DNA from: Microstegium vimineum
Lineage: Eukaryota; Streptophyta; Magnoliopsida; Poales; Poaceae
NCBI GenBank assembly: GCA_022036555.1
Contig: CM039119.1
Coordinates: 19,743,095 to 19,807,094, forward strand
DNA: 64,000 bases
Direction: 5' to 3'
Part shown: one piece after another, positions 20,771 through 32,592 of the stretch
How the letters are laid out: the number at the start of each line of letters is the position of its first letter
Position numbering within the stretch: position 1 is the first letter of the stretch
The notes under the pieces: generated by a model
Told to the model about the DNA's origin: nothing
What the model saw: only the letters and a program-made list of their open reading frames with translations
Databases searched by the model: none
Position numbers and translations under genes: made by a program

Positions 20771-22844
20771 TAGTGCAGTGATACCAAGGCTCCTAAATAC
20801 TTGATTGTTCCTCATTATCGTTTGTGCCCTTACTCTTTCAATATCTGTCATCTTCTCTGTAGGTGCATAGAAGAAACCATGAGCTTATATAGTTGAAGTC
20901 AAGCAGCCGAAGCAAGGCAAATAAATTAAAAGCATAGGCCTAGTGGATAAATGTGTGCTTAGGCTATTGAATGAAAGAGTAACTTTTAGCACTCCTGTAA
21001 ACTTATTTGAAACGAATAGATGAATAGGTGCTGTATGGAACAATAAGCTAACGTTCAGACAAGCATAAGGTATTGTACTCACCACTCATCAGACAATTAG
21101 TAATTGTAGTACAGACTGACGAATAAGCTATTTTATGCATAAGTTAATTCAAACTGTTTGTCTGAAAAATAGCACTAATAGCTATCAGAAGTTCTGCAAA
21201 GACAGCAGAGGAGTTCAGTAGGTTATCTGAAATTAGATCATCCACACTCTCATCGGAGAAACAATACATTGCCCCATAACCCATGTGAATTAAGATGCCT
21301 TGTTAATCCTAAAATAGGGCAATATTAACAAGAGATCTATTTGTTAGATTCATACCAGAAGCCACATAAGTGATATATGAAAATATGACACAGACCAAGA
21401 TGCATAAAAAAATTAGCTACAAATAATTGCAGACCAACTGTGATTATGCACTAGAACAGAAACATGATTATTAATAATTGCAAAATAGACGAATCAGTAT
21501 ATACTATTACTTCCGTACTCTGCTACAAAACACACTAATTCGAGGAACAGGCCAATATGCAGATCTAAATAAACAAAAATATCTCACAGCAAGACATCTC
21601 GGCACAGGTTTCAGGAGTTACCTGTGGGTTGCTGCTTGCTTGCTGGCACCTTCCGACCAGGAGCCATGGTACTCTGACCTTCCGAATTGGAGCGTGGAGT
21701 GGGGTAAGGGGGTCGAGGCTTCCGGCTGGGGAGGGAGGGGGGTCGCACCTTCAGATGGACTGAGGAGCCACGGCCTTGGCTTCCTGAGTTGGCAGTACGG
21801 GGGCCTGAGTGGAGAAAGGGGGTCGAGGCTTCCGGCTGGGGTCGCAACCTTCAGGCTGCCTGAGTTGGCGTGAGGGCGGACTGAGGAGCCTAGCAGCGAC
21901 GCCCCGCGTCGGGCTGGGGCCGGCGTTGCTGTGTCAGATCGGGTGGAGTAGGGGGGCCTGCTGCGTGGTGTGGAGTCGGCTTCCTGGGGGCCAGCGCTTG
22001 CTGTGTCCGGTCAGGCGGAGTGTGGGCGGCGCTTGCTGCAACAATTTGGAATCTGGAGAAATATCAAGGATGCGGCGTCGGCGGGAGAAAAAAAAAGTTG
22101 GCGGCAGTTGAAAAGTTTGAGGATAGTTTTCATCTGGAGAAAGAGGGAGGCCATGGCATCCGGGCAAAGAAGAGGATGTTGGCGGCGGATAAATTTTTTT
22201 GCCAGCGCGGCGGGAGAAGAAGTGCCTGAGGTGGCGGCAAATGAATTTTTTCCGTCCAGCGTCGGCGGGAGAGAAGCAAGTGAGGTAGCCGCGGATGGAT
22301 TTTTTATCGAGAGTTAGGGTTTAGCAAGACTATTGGGCCTAATAGGCTATTTTTGGAACAGAATAAAATTGAGAATGGAAAAGAAAAAATTATTAAAATC
22401 CCACGGCCAGCATGTCGTCCAACTTTTCGCGTGAAAGAATACACAGTTGATGGGATTTGAACCTCCAACTTGCATCTTCATCCCAAAATCATTTGAGACT
22501 TAATAAATTATATTTTCCTTTATGGTCTAGATATCGTTGATCTTATCAAGTTATAGAACATTTGGTTTTAGTAATTTCTCCATCAAAAATAGTTTGGAGT
22601 TTGCCAAAATTCAAATAATAAATTACGACGATTGTCTGTTAGCATGTCATGACGAGTTATAGCTCGTCGCAATATGGAAATCCTTTGGTTTACGACGATT
22701 ACCCCTAGGTCATAGTGACAGACACATAATTTTTGTCGTAAAGTCATACTCTCACCCAATATCGTCGTAAAATAGAGTGACTTAGCGACAAGTTCAGCTT
22801 TCGTCATGAGGAAATCGTCGTAGAAGGTCATATTTCTTGTTGTG
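20771..22844 (-). mobile_element. CACTA-like insertion carrying spliced-gene fragments, left end abnormal
   Basis: The right end read on the minus strand is CACAACAAGAAATATG, close to the CACTACAAGAAA-type CACTA terminus, and 22615-22835 is rich in subterminal ACGACG/CGTCGT words. The insertion point in the LTR is precise on the right (tttgctatc resumes at 22845). The left end at about 20771 lacks a matching terminus. The minus strand encodes a probable first exon, MAPGRKVPASKQQPT (21667 to about 21622, donor GTAACT), and a later exon after an acceptor near 20858 (MTDIERVRAQTIMRNNQVF), cut by the left junction. This resembles accessory or captured-gene ORFs of grass CACTA elements. 22310-22600 holds no gene. 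Confidence 0.6.
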
Positions 22845-23170
22845 TTTGCTATCTGGAGCGTTCGGGCTCCGAATTGCGTTTCGTCTATTGCTTTGGGTTT
22901 CTACCATGTCAAGAAACTTATCTAGGTGCTCTTGTCAATAGTTGACTTGAGTGTTTTAGATTCAAGTACTTGCTTCTCTCATAGAAGTTAAGTGTCTCAT
23001 TTTCCTCGCTTTGTGAACTTAGCGCTTCACCCTCTTCTTGGGTCATGGACATCACGGTGAGTTGGTTTGGCTTTTGGAGGTGATTTTGGGACAGCGGCCA
23101 AATCTTTCGAAAAAAAAATTGAGGCTCCCATTCACCCCCCCCCCTCTGGTCACCGCTATCGGTCCTTCAA

Positions 23171-23184
23171 TTGGTATTAGAGTC
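23171..23184 (+). other. Element C primer-binding site
   Basis: TTGGTATTAGAGTC follows the LTR end by one base. It is the tRNA-Met-type PBS with two transitions, compared with the intact TGGTATCAGAGCC of the downstream copy at 32215. Confidence 0.85.
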
Positions 23185-23232
23185 GGTTAAGGATCATTCC
23201 ACCTTAAACGGTTTTTGATCCGCGAAGGCGAC

Positions 23233-25212
23233 ATGGAGCAAGGTGCTGGGAAACCTCCATTTTTTGATGGAATGAATTTCGTCTATTGGAAGGTGCACAT
23301 GTCCGCTTACTTTCAAGGGCTTGACTTGAAAATTTTGGAGATTTGTGAGAATGAGGACTATGTGGTTCTTGGTGCTCGGATTAACGAAGCCCAAATCACG
23401 CAACATGCGTCAAATGCAAGAGCCTGTAGTATCCTCTTCTCAAGCTTGTCTCTTACCGAGTTTGAGCGAGTCTCGAACCTCACTACGGCACGAGAGATCT
23501 AACAAACACTTATGAGATATCATGCGGTCAACCCTCTGATCAAGTCCAGTCTCTTCGACACATACCATAGGGAGTACGAGAACTTCGTACAGTTGGTCGG
23601 CGAGTCTGTTGACGGGATGTTTACTCGTTTCCAATCCATCGTCAACAAGATGTGCGCCAATCGGACCAACTTACCCTATGACGATAATGAGATGGCTATC
23701 AAGATTTTGCATGCTCTTGATCGGAGGGTGTGGGAGATGAAGGTGGCTGTCATATAGGAGTCACCGGGCTATGATGCCCTATGCGTGGACGGGCTATTCA
23801 ACAAGCTCAAGTCCTAGGAGATTGACCACCAAACTCGGGCCAACCTTAAAAACCCGTCGAACCCATCAATGGCGTTGGTTTCCGGCCCCAACGGTGTGTC
23901 TTCTTCCTCTAACCCTTCACAACCTTTGTTTGCTCTTTTGTCTTTGATCTCTGTGACAGAGGAACAAGTGGAGGCTCTTGGAGATGACGAGCTAGCCTTG
24001 GTCATCACTAGGTTCTCGCGGTTTCACAACAACCGCTTTAACCGACAACATGGTGGCGCGGTCAAGGGGTGCTACCATTGTAGTGATGAGGACCACTTCA
24101 TCGCAAACTACCCCAAGAAAGCTGCGGGGGACTTCACCAAGTGCAAGGACAAGTGCGAGCACCACATCGGCGACAAGCACAAGGCCAAGGGCGACCACAA
24201 CCGTAGATCCACGAAGAAGGTGCTCAACAAGGTGAAGGCCAACCACCGAGCCTTCCTCGCCTCCCTCAGCGACATCGAGTGCTTCACCGACGGAGGCTCT
24301 TCTTCGAGCGACAATGATGAGTCAAAGGGAAATGTTGAGGACAACCTCAATGGCCTCTGTTTCTACACCAACGCCAAGCATGGTGGCTTTTGCACCATGG
24401 CGATTGGAGCTGGTGAGGTCGGCAAGCAGAAGGATGACTCCGACGATGACCTCAACACACCCGAGGTAACTAACACCATCGAGTATGGAACTCTACTTGA
24501 GGAGGTCAATGAGCTGAAGGCTAGGCCTAGCTTACTTGGTGCATGCAAGTCTTGTGAAGGCTTGCGTTCTGAGCTAGCACAGAAGGAGGTTAGGATTGCT
24601 GTGCTAGAGAAGGTCAGCTCAGATAGCACTTGAGAGTCAGATCGCATTGAGGCTTTGGAGTGTGAGATTGCGACGTGCAGGCACGACAAGGCGCGTATCG
24701 ATGAGGATAACACAAACCTCCGGTTCGTCTTCGCTTGGGTGTCTGGCAGAGAGCCATAGTTGAGGATGTTGTACAGTTAATGCAAGCGGGCTGGCAACAC
24801 GGGAGTAGGCTTTGCTATAGGTGGGAAGGTCGATAACTTGTTTGGCAAGATCAGTGAGTGCAGTGGGTTGAGCGAGAGCGAGAAACCCACCACAACCCCC
24901 AAGTTCACAAAATTCACCCCACCTAAGCCTACCGACCCTACCGAGTTTCCTGTGAGAGATGGTGTGTTTAAGGAGCCACCCATAACCAGTCCATAGAAGC
25001 AAGTGTGGATTCCCAAACCGAACCACCTTCGGAACCCACTTGATGCAATGCCCGACATCTCTAGTGATCCCCTTTCTAAGCAAGCAAAAGCCACCCAACC
25101 CAACAAGAGAGTGCCTCCCAAGAGAGCCGTGAGGTACCACTGTGAGTATTGTGAGCGGGATGGGCACTTGGATGAGTTTTGCTATAGGAGGAAGAGAGAT
25201 GAGCGGCGGTAG
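23233..25212 (+). pseudogene. Element C gag (broken)
   Basis: Starts MEQGAGKPPFFDGMNFVYWK, the typical copia gag opening. UBN2-like capsid sequence follows (NLTTAREI, stop, HREYENFVQLVGESVDGMF, NKMCANRTNLPYDDNEMAIKIL). A first knuckle (CYHCSDEDHFIANY, about 24070) has its last Cys changed to Tyr. A longer open stretch, 23869-24633, includes an acidic and coiled region, and a second intact CCHC knuckle (CEYCERDGHLDEFC) lies at about 25140-25180. Stops are present at about 23502, 23757, 23818, 24633 and others. In this lineage gag is long and has two knuckles, as here. Confidence 0.85.
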
Positions 25213-25860
25213 TTTGAGTTGAACAATCGGCACATGTACCACCCACCAGTTGGGGTGTGTGAACCAGAAGTTCAGAGGCGCACCACTAGGCCTAGAGGTG
25301 CAATGCCTCAAGGTGCTAGGCCTGAGGAGGTGAGACCATGAGATGGTTGTGCCCGGTGAGGTACCGGTCGTGAGCCATACGGTTATGGACCTCGTGGCGG
25401 TGGCTTCACTCCCCACAACTTTAGCGGACCAACTTTTCCCTATAGTGGTGATCGCTACCCCCCATGGGACGGGAGATGTTTTGCATGCCTCCTAACCCTT
25501 TCTTTGGGCAAATGAACCAACACGGGTATCCTTCACAATTTACTAACCCCCAGTGTTGCTTCGTTTGCCCCCCTATGTCATTCTATTGATGTAGGAAGGA
25601 GTACTGGATGAAAATTGGCTTGTGGATTCCGTATGTTCACGCCATATGACCGGAAGTGTGAAGTGGTTCTCCAGCCTCGACCCCGTGCGTCACACCGAGT
25701 ACATCACATTTGGGGATAAGAGTAGAGGTAAGGTTGTGTCCCGAGGGTCAATCCATGTCAACTCGTCTTTTGTCAAGGATGTTGCTCTAGTTGAGAATTT
25801 GCATTTCAATCTTCTTTCGGTTTTGCGACTCCTAGAGGATGGTTTTGAAGTGAATTTCAA
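25213..25860 (+). pseudogene. Element C protease region (active site changed)
   Basis: After a Gly/Pro/Arg-rich linker with frameshifts (25213-25600), the copia protease is recognised by the frame at 25622. The catalytic triad DSG, normally DSGCSRHMTG, reads DSVCSRHMTG. Downstream are YITFGDKSRGKVVSRGSI and LHFNLLSVLRLLEDG. The Gly to Val change plus the frame breaks make it inactive. Confidence 0.75.
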
Positions 25861-27290
25861 AGTTGGCTTTTCTTGGATTTTGACTCTCGGGGTGATCTTG
25901 TTTGCCAGATCGTGCCTTTTGGGAAGGTTTTTCGTGCAGATTTTTCTATCTCTTCTGGACCTTCTCGTTGTCTTCTTGCCGGTTCTTCTTCCGATCTTTG
26001 GAAGTGGCATAAGAGACTGGGACATCTAAGCTTCAACTTGCTTGCAAGGCTTAGCTCGATGGACCTTATCCCAAGGATTGCCAAAGCTAAAGTTCGAGAA
26101 GGACTTGGTTTGCCACCCTTGCAGGCATGGCAAGATGGTTGTCGCTTCCCATCCTCCAGTGACTAAGATTATGACCAAACAACCCGGTGAGCTCTTACAC
26201 ATGGACACAGTTGGTCTAGCTCGGGTTAGGTCGGAGGGAGGGAAGTGGTATGTGGTTGTAGTCGTTGATGACTACTCGAGATACTCTGGGGTGTTCTTTT
26301 TGGAGAGTAAGGATGAGGCTTTTTTGCATGTACGTGATCTGATTTTGAGATTGCAAAATGAGCTACCTAAGCATGCCATGAGATCTATTCACAGTGACAA
26401 TGGAACATAATTCAAGAATGCTCAATTTGCATCTCTTTGTTCTTCTTTGGGTTTGGATCACCCATTTTCCTCTTCTTACACTCCTCGGCAGAATTGAGTT
26501 GTTGAGTGTAAAAATCGGACCCTTGTTGAGATGACTAGGATGATGCTCGATGAGCATAGGACTCCTAGGAGGTATTGGGCCAAAGCGATTAATTCTGCTT
26601 GCTATGTTTCCAATCATATTTTTCTTCGGCCTTTTAAGAAAAAGACATCTTATGAGTTGTGATTTGGGAGACCACCCAAGGTAAGTCACCTAAGGGTGTT
26701 TGGGTGCAAGTGTTTCATCCTCAAGAAGGGTAAGTTGGACAAGTTTGAGTCTCGGTCTTCTGACGGTATCTTTCTTGGTTATTCTCCTCATTCTTGTGCT
26801 TATCGTGTTCTTAACCTTGAGACTAACCGTGTGATGGAGACTTGTGAGATTACTTTCGATGAGACTATGCCTTGTAGTTCCACTGCTTTTGAGCTTGCAG
26901 GTGAGGATGATTTGAACACTAGCATCTTCGTAGAGAAGGAGCAGGATGACGCTGATTGGGGTGATCCCGAGCCGACTCCACCGGCTGCCCCCGTCAACCC
27001 TGTGACGTCCACTTCGGCTCACGGCCCCGATCCGTCTACTTCCTCTACATGGGAGCCGTTCGAGTAGCTTCCTCAGTCGGTGCCCGTAGCACCTGAGGGA
27101 GCTCCAGCTGCTGTCGAGGGGAGGCTACTTCTTCCAGGCAAGCTCCCCGCTATATCCAGCAGCAGCACCCGTCGGAGAACATCATCGGTGACATTGACCG
27201 TCGAGTCACGCGGTTCAGGTCCTATCTCTCTCACTTTGCTCATTCGGCTTTTGTCGCGTCTTTTGAGCCCCGAGATGTTGGACACGCTTT
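25861..27290 (+). pseudogene. Element C integrase (broken)
   Basis: The GAG-pre-integrase zinc region has WKWHKRLGHLSFNLLARLS (about 25995) and the CHPCRHGK half in another frame (about 26115). The core has LHMDTVG, then VVVVDDYSRYSGVFFL, IHSDNGT (second Asp) and, after two stops, VVECKNRTLVEMTRMML (Glu kept), so all three DDE residues are present. The C-terminal region has HLRVFGCKCFILKKG and FESRSSDGIFLGYSP, followed by an acidic linker to RT ending near 27290. At least four stops and one frameshift. Confidence 0.8.
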
Positions 27291-28798
27291 GATGGATCCA
27301 AATGGGTCAATGCCAAGCATGAGAAGTTAGAAAACTTTTAGCGAAACCACATCTAGGTCTTAGTGCCACCACCACCAAGTTGCCACCCTATAGGAACCAA
27401 GTGGGTTTTCAAAAACAAATAAAGTGAGGACAGGGTGGTAGTGCGTAACAAGGCTAGGTTGGTAGCACAAGACTTTTGTCAAAAGGAGGGGATAGACTAT
27501 GAGGAAACCTTTGCTCCCATTGCCCATTTAGAAGCCATTAGAATCCTTTTAGCCTTTGCCGCTTCTAAGGGGTTCAAACTTTTTCAAATGGACGTAAAGA
27601 GTGCTTTCTTGAACAGGTACATAGAGGAGGGAGTGTATGTTAGACAACCTCCCGGTTTCGAAAATCCCAAGTTTCCAAACCATGTTTTTAAACTTCATAA
27701 AGCTTTGTATGGTTTGAAACAAGCCCCTAGAGCATGGTATGATAGGTTGAAAATGTTTTTGCTTGCTAAGGGTTTTAAAATGGGATCAGTCGATAAAACA
27801 CTTTTTCTCCTCAAGCAAGGCAAAGACACTCTCCTAGTCCAGATTTACGTGGATGATATCATTTTCGGTGGTTCTTCTCATGCTCTTGTTGCCAAGTTTG
27901 TAGATCTTATGAGCAGGGAATTTGAGATGAGCATGATGGGAGAGTTAACGTTCTTCCTCGGGTTGCAAATCAAGCAAACTCGGGAAGGGACGTTCGTGCA
28001 TCAAGGCAAGTACACGAAAGACATTCTGAAGAAGTTTGACATGGGTGAGGCAAAGCCTCTTTCAACACCCATGTCAACTACGACTGCCTTGGATACGGAT
28101 GAGGAAGGAGATCCGGTTGACCAGACGGAGTACCGAAGCATGATTGGGTCGCTTTTGTACTTGACCGCGACCCGACCAGACATACAGTTCGTCGTCTGCT
28201 TGTGTGCACGCTTTCTGTCATCGCCACGCACTTCGCACAAGCAGGCGGTGAAGCGCATTATGAGGTACTTACGATTGACTCCCAAGTTTGGCTTGTGGTT
28301 TTCGGCCTCCTCCTCTCTTGTGCTTTGTGGCTATTCTGATGCCGATTTAGCCAATTGTCATCTTGATCGGAAGTCCATGTCAGGGACTTGTCAGTTTCTT
28401 GGATCTTCTGATCTTCTCTTGTGTCTTGGTCTTCTCGTAAATAGTCTAGCGTTGCTCAGTCTACCACCGAGGCTGAGTATGTTGCTGTAGCTAGCTGTTG
28501 TTCGCAGTTGATTTGGATGATTGCAACTTTGAAGGATTTTGGATAAGTGCTTACTCGAGTGCCTCTGCTTTGCGATAGCACGAGTGCCATCAGTGTAGCC
28601 AAAAATCCCGTGCTTCACTCTAAGACAAAGCACATTGATGTTCATTTTCACTTCTTGAGAGATCACTATGAGAAGGGCGACGTTGACCTCCGGCATATCG
28701 ATACCCAAAACCAGCTTGCGGATATTCTCGCAAAACCCTTGGATCAAGCTGTGTTTTCCCAATTGAGAGGGGAATTGGGTGTTTGCTTCCCTTTTTAG
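27290..28798 (+). pseudogene. Element C reverse transcriptase and RNase H
   Basis: Open from 27435 for about 330 residues, with ARLVAQDFCQKEGIDYEETF, MDVKSAFLNRYIEEGVYV, LYGLKQAPRAWYDRL, catalytic YVDDIIFGG, FEMSMMGELTFFLGLQIKQ and SMIGSLLYLTATRPDIQF. RNase H starts CGYSDADLANCHLDRKSMSG and a frameshift lies near 28415. It continues in another frame with STTEAEYVAVASCCSQLIWM, CDSTSAISVAKNPVLHSKTK, HFHFLRDH and LADILAKPLDQAVF to a stop at 28796. Upstream, 27290-27434 is out of frame. This is the best-preserved part of element C. Confidence 0.9.
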
Positions 28799-30304
28799 TT
28801 GAGAGAAGCTTGTTGTATCATAGTTCTTTTGATTTTTATTTGACTTTTCTTTTGTTTCTTAGTTTGTATATATTGCATTTTGCATCTCATTGCATTTGTG
28901 ACATAGTTCATTTTGAGCTTCATACCTATAGCTGATATAATGAAACTATGCTCTGTTTGAGGTGCTTTATGTGCTTATGGTAATGCCTAGCTTAGACTCT
29001 CTTTGATCTCTAGATGCACAATAGAGCTAAGCTAGAAAGCTTTTAAAACTGAACTTAATTTCCCTTTTCACCTCTGTTTTGGCACTAGCATGTCTAGGAC
29101 CTTGTATTGAGATCCCTGTCATTGCTTTATATATGCTTTGTCACTATGGCTCTTACACTATTTCATTCACTACCTTAGAGCACCATGATTAAATCTTGAT
29201 CTAAAATGGAAGTAGCTCTTTGAATAGTGAATTGATAAGATCGAGTTGGGTTTGCATATGTGAGCATTTCATTCTATTGAGACGGCTTCCCATTGCACAT
29301 TGGGTTGAACTTGAGCAATGTCGTGTATGACCGAAACTAGTGCCTTAAGCTCTTTGGCTTTGCCCGGTTGATAAGTGGCTTCACTATGCTTACAACCACT
29401 CACATACACATGTTCTTGACCAAAATATGACTTTTGCTGCAAAACTCTAAAAATCTACAAATTGGTTCAATTTTGGGTCTTTGGCTTATTTTATGAACTT
29501 TGCTAGGGATAGTTGACTCGGCATATGTAAGATAGTTTCAGGTTGACTTATTTTGTGCCCCTTGCTAGTTGTTCAAATCAGTGGTGATACCCTCTCTTTG
29601 CTCACACATGATACTTTCATGCTATGGCTTCTAGAGTGATCTTTAGCTCAATTGGAGTCTTTGCTATGGTTTTATGGCTTACATGCTCTCTCACAGGACC
29701 ACATCACTTAGAGCATCCTTTCATTGTCTTAGCTCTATGTACGAAGCTTTTGCACTCATTTGGCATACGTGGCTTTTTGTGACCGAAATCTTGTGTTTTG
29801 AGCTTTGATGAGATACATGTGTCAACAAGTGGGAGAAAGATGTGCATTTCACTCAATACTCAGCCATCTACCTTTGAGGGGGAGAAAATGTGCATTTGTG
29901 AAAAACTTGCATTTTTGGCTCTTTTCATCCTTCTTGGTATCTTGAGTGTGCATTTTCCCAGGCGGAGTTCTTGCTAGATGTGTTGAGCCTTTGCCTCTTC
30001 TGGAGGGTCTAGCTTGCTTTGTTGGTTCCGATAGGCTTCGATTGACATTTTGAGCTGAAATTGGTTTGATTGGTATCTTGAGCTTTACTAGCAGTGTTGA
30101 GCCCTTTATCTGCCTCTTCTTGAGGGCTAGCTTTGTATTACTTGGTTGCATCGAGCCGTTGCCCATGTCTTTGGGGACCAAGTTTTGGATGCGTTTTACT
30201 TCTCTCAAGTGACCCCATTTTGGCTTTCTTAGCTTTTGGTCATTTGGAGAGCTTTACCATGTTGGCTCAAATCTGAAATGCACTAGTGTTGACAATGCAC
30301 TCAT
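28799..30304 (+). other. Element C untranslated region between pol and 3' LTR
   Basis: About 1.5 kb with no supported ORF. A duplicated module lies at 29935-30027 and 30070-30152 (both with ttggtatcttgag, gtgttgagcc, tgcctcttct and gggctagcttt-like words). A purine-rich tract is at about 29877-29890. An env-like gene may once have been here, but I see no trace of one. Confidence 0.6.
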
Positions 30305-30316
30305 GAAGGGGGTGAT
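30305..30316 (+). other. Element C polypurine tract
   Basis: The sequence gaagggggtgat directly precedes TGTGAACACATGG at 30317, the 3' LTR start. Confidence 0.75.
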
Positions 30317-32212
30317 TGTGAACACATGGTTGATATGTGTCCATGTTGTTTAGTTTTGTGATGAGTGATTGATCAACATTGGAGTGTTTCAGTTTGAGCG
30401 GTTTCACTAACCTTACTGCGAAAGCAGAAAACGTATGTCTGTCTATCGGCTTGTGGTGTGCAGGTGCTAGGCCCGGAGACAGTGGTCAATGGCAAGGTGA
30501 AGGTCAAGTAGAGGCTTGTCGTGCCGATGGACTGAGAGCAGTGAAGGGCGGAAGTGGGGCTCGGACCAACGGACCGGAGGGCCGGCAGACTAGCTGTGGT
30601 GGCTAGTACTTGGCACCGACGAGCGCGAGAAGACATGGAGGTAGACCATGTTGACCAAGTCAAGACGGCCGGTGAGCGAGTCAAGCAGGAGGCTCATGGG
30701 GACTCAGAGCTGGGTCGGGCGAGGACGAGGTGGCACGAGTCGAGCGGTTTGGTGGTTTGGGCCTCAAAACCACCGGTGGACGGTTTTCGAGTTTGGGCCT
30801 CAAAACTCGGGGTTCGGCAGTTGAGCCCAAATATACCGGTGGCGGGGTTCGCCGGTTTGGGCCTCAAAACCCGGGCAGAGCTTCCGAGGAAGCGGGGGCG
30901 GCACGTGGCGGAATCCTGGGGGCGGCACGCGGCGGCGGCAAGTCTAGACAGGAAGCAGGGCCGTCCGATGAAAACCTAGAAGATATTTCGGGAGCTTGGA
31001 CTACAGTGTCTCAGGACTAGGTAATTCACTCATGTATCAAGGGGCTAAGTGAAAATGTCCACTTAGACCTCCTTATAAGGGGATGAAGGGTTATCCTCAT
31101 CCTCACCTCTTGCATTTGTTTCTTCCACCTCCCACTCTTTAGGTTCCCTCTCTCTACTCTTCATGCTTGAGGTCCACGGATGATGAACTTGTAGAACTTG
31201 TTTCCGTGTCAAGGAATGGAGGCCGTAACCTCCTCGTGTCCTCCAGGATTCGATTCTTGAATTGCTTGTCTCATGTTCTTCGCATTTTTGCAATTCCCAT
31301 CTACCGGTGTTTTGCTTGATCTCTCTTGTTTCTTCATTTTTTTGCAAACCACTAGTTGGAGAAGGTGCTAGGATCCCTTGTGAAGGTTTTGACCAAAGGA
31401 ATCGAGTTTGTTTGGGGTGAGCACGCAGGACGGGCGATCTTCCTTTCTCCGGTCATTTTTCTTCCTCATCTCGGATTTTGATTTATCCCGAACTTTGTGA
31501 GGCACCAAAGGGTATTAAACTCATGGAGTAGCATCAATACTACCTCAGGAGCCTGCCCACAAAACATGGGGTCAATCGGAGTTGATTTGATCGAGTTTGA
31601 ACATTTTCCAGAAATCAGCTAAAATCAGCTCGCTGATACCGGATGTGTCCGGTATGAATTCTGGACGTGTCCGATATTTTCCCTTTGGAATTTTGAGCGG
31701 AAAATTTGTGGAGACCTGCTCCTTGGTGTCTAGAACCTAGGGTTAAACTTTCAGAATTTTTGGACACATTTTGATAGGGTTTTCGATTTTTCTCTTGAGG
31801 TCGCTCTGTGCTGAAAAGCATACCAGACGTGTCCGGTATTCGCTGGAGCAGCGGCCCAAGTTTGCTATCTTGAGCGGCAGGACTCCGAATTGTGTTGGGT
31901 TTCTACCATGTCAAGGAACTTATCTAGGTGCTCTTGTCACTAATGGACTTGGGTGTTTTAGATTCGAGTACTTGCTTCTCTCATATAGAAGTTGAGTGTC
32001 TCATTTTCCTTCCTTCGACTCGGTTTATGAACTTAGCGCTTTCGTGTTGTCCCGCTATGTTCCTAGGGAACATCCACCCTCTTCTTGGGTAGTGGACATC
32101 ACGGTGAGTGGGTTTGGCTTTTGGAGGTGATTTTGGGACAGCGGCCAAATCTTTCTAAAGAAATTTGAGGCTCCCATTCACCCCTCTTCTGGTCGCTGTT
32201 ATCGGTCCTTCA
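30317..32212 (+). repeat. Element C 3' LTR, 1896 bp, uninterrupted
   Basis: TGTGAACACATGG at 30317, ending GGTCCTTCA at 32212. It aligns with the three 5' LTR segments and shows the empty target site of the nested solo LTR. It is followed at 32215 by an intact PBS, so it may also act as the 5' LTR of the downstream gag fragment. Confidence 0.9.
31074..31080 (+). promoter_or_regulatory. TATA box of element C 3' LTR
   Basis: TATAAGG within ctccttataagggg. The equivalent position in the 5' LTR reads ctgataagaag, so only the 3' LTR keeps a recognisable TATA box. Confidence 0.5.
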
Positions 32213-32214
32213 AT

Positions 32215-32592
32215 TGGTATCAGAGCCGGTTAAGGATCATTCCACCTTAAACAGTTCTTGATCCGCGAAGGCGACATGGAGCGAGGTGCTGGCAAACCTC
32301 CGTTTTTTGATGGAACGAATTTCGCCTATTGGAAGGTGCGCATGTTTGCTTACCTTCAAGGGCTTGATTTGAAAATTTGGGAGATTTGTGAGAATGATGA
32401 CTATGAGGTTCTTGGTGCTCGGATTAACGAAGCCCAAATCACGCAACATGCGTCAAACGCAAGAGCCCGTAGTATCCTCTTATCAAGCTTGTCTCTTACC
32501 GAGTTTGAGCGAGTCTCGAACCTCACTACGGCACGAGAGATCTGGCAAACACTTGTGAGATATCATGCAGGCAACCCTCAGATCAAGCATGT
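32215..32592 (+). pseudogene. Second PBS and gag stub joined to element C 3' LTR
   Basis: The PBS TGGTATCAGAGCC (32215-32227) is a perfect tRNA-Met match. From 32277 an open frame starts MERGAGKPPFFDGTNFAYWK and runs 105 residues, closely matching element C gag but without its early stop (EIWQTLVRYHAG here against EI-stop there). It ends at an abrupt junction, PQIK, with CACTA element H. It derives from a second, better-preserved relative. Confidence 0.85.

Larger units (their letters stand above)
18000..23169 (+). repeat. Element C 5' LTR, split by two insertions
   Basis: Starts TGCGAACACATGG and ends GGTCCTTCA before the PBS. Segments 18000-19239, 20502-20770 and 22845-23169 align in order with 30317-32212. 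It contains three TTTGGGCCTCAAAAC-type units (18439, 18475, 18539) and palindromic ACCGGAC-GTCCGGT words at 20586-20757. The TATA box of the 3' copy (31074) is changed here to gataagaag (about 18758). Confidence 0.85.
18000..32212 (+). mobile_element. Element C: Ty1/copia with both LTRs and nested insertions
   Basis: The 5' LTR is 18000-23169, including two insertions, and the 3' LTR is 30317-32212. Between them lie the PBS, gag, protease, integrase, RT and RNase H in copia order. Once the insertions are removed the 5' LTR is about 1.83 kb, against 1896 bp for the 3' LTR. The polyprotein is broken by many stops. Right of the 3' LTR a second PBS and gag follow instead of flanking DNA. Confidence 0.85.

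Noticed and set aside
24637..25416. 259-codon minus-strand ORF
   Set aside because: Shadow of element C gag with its zinc knuckle on the plus strand.
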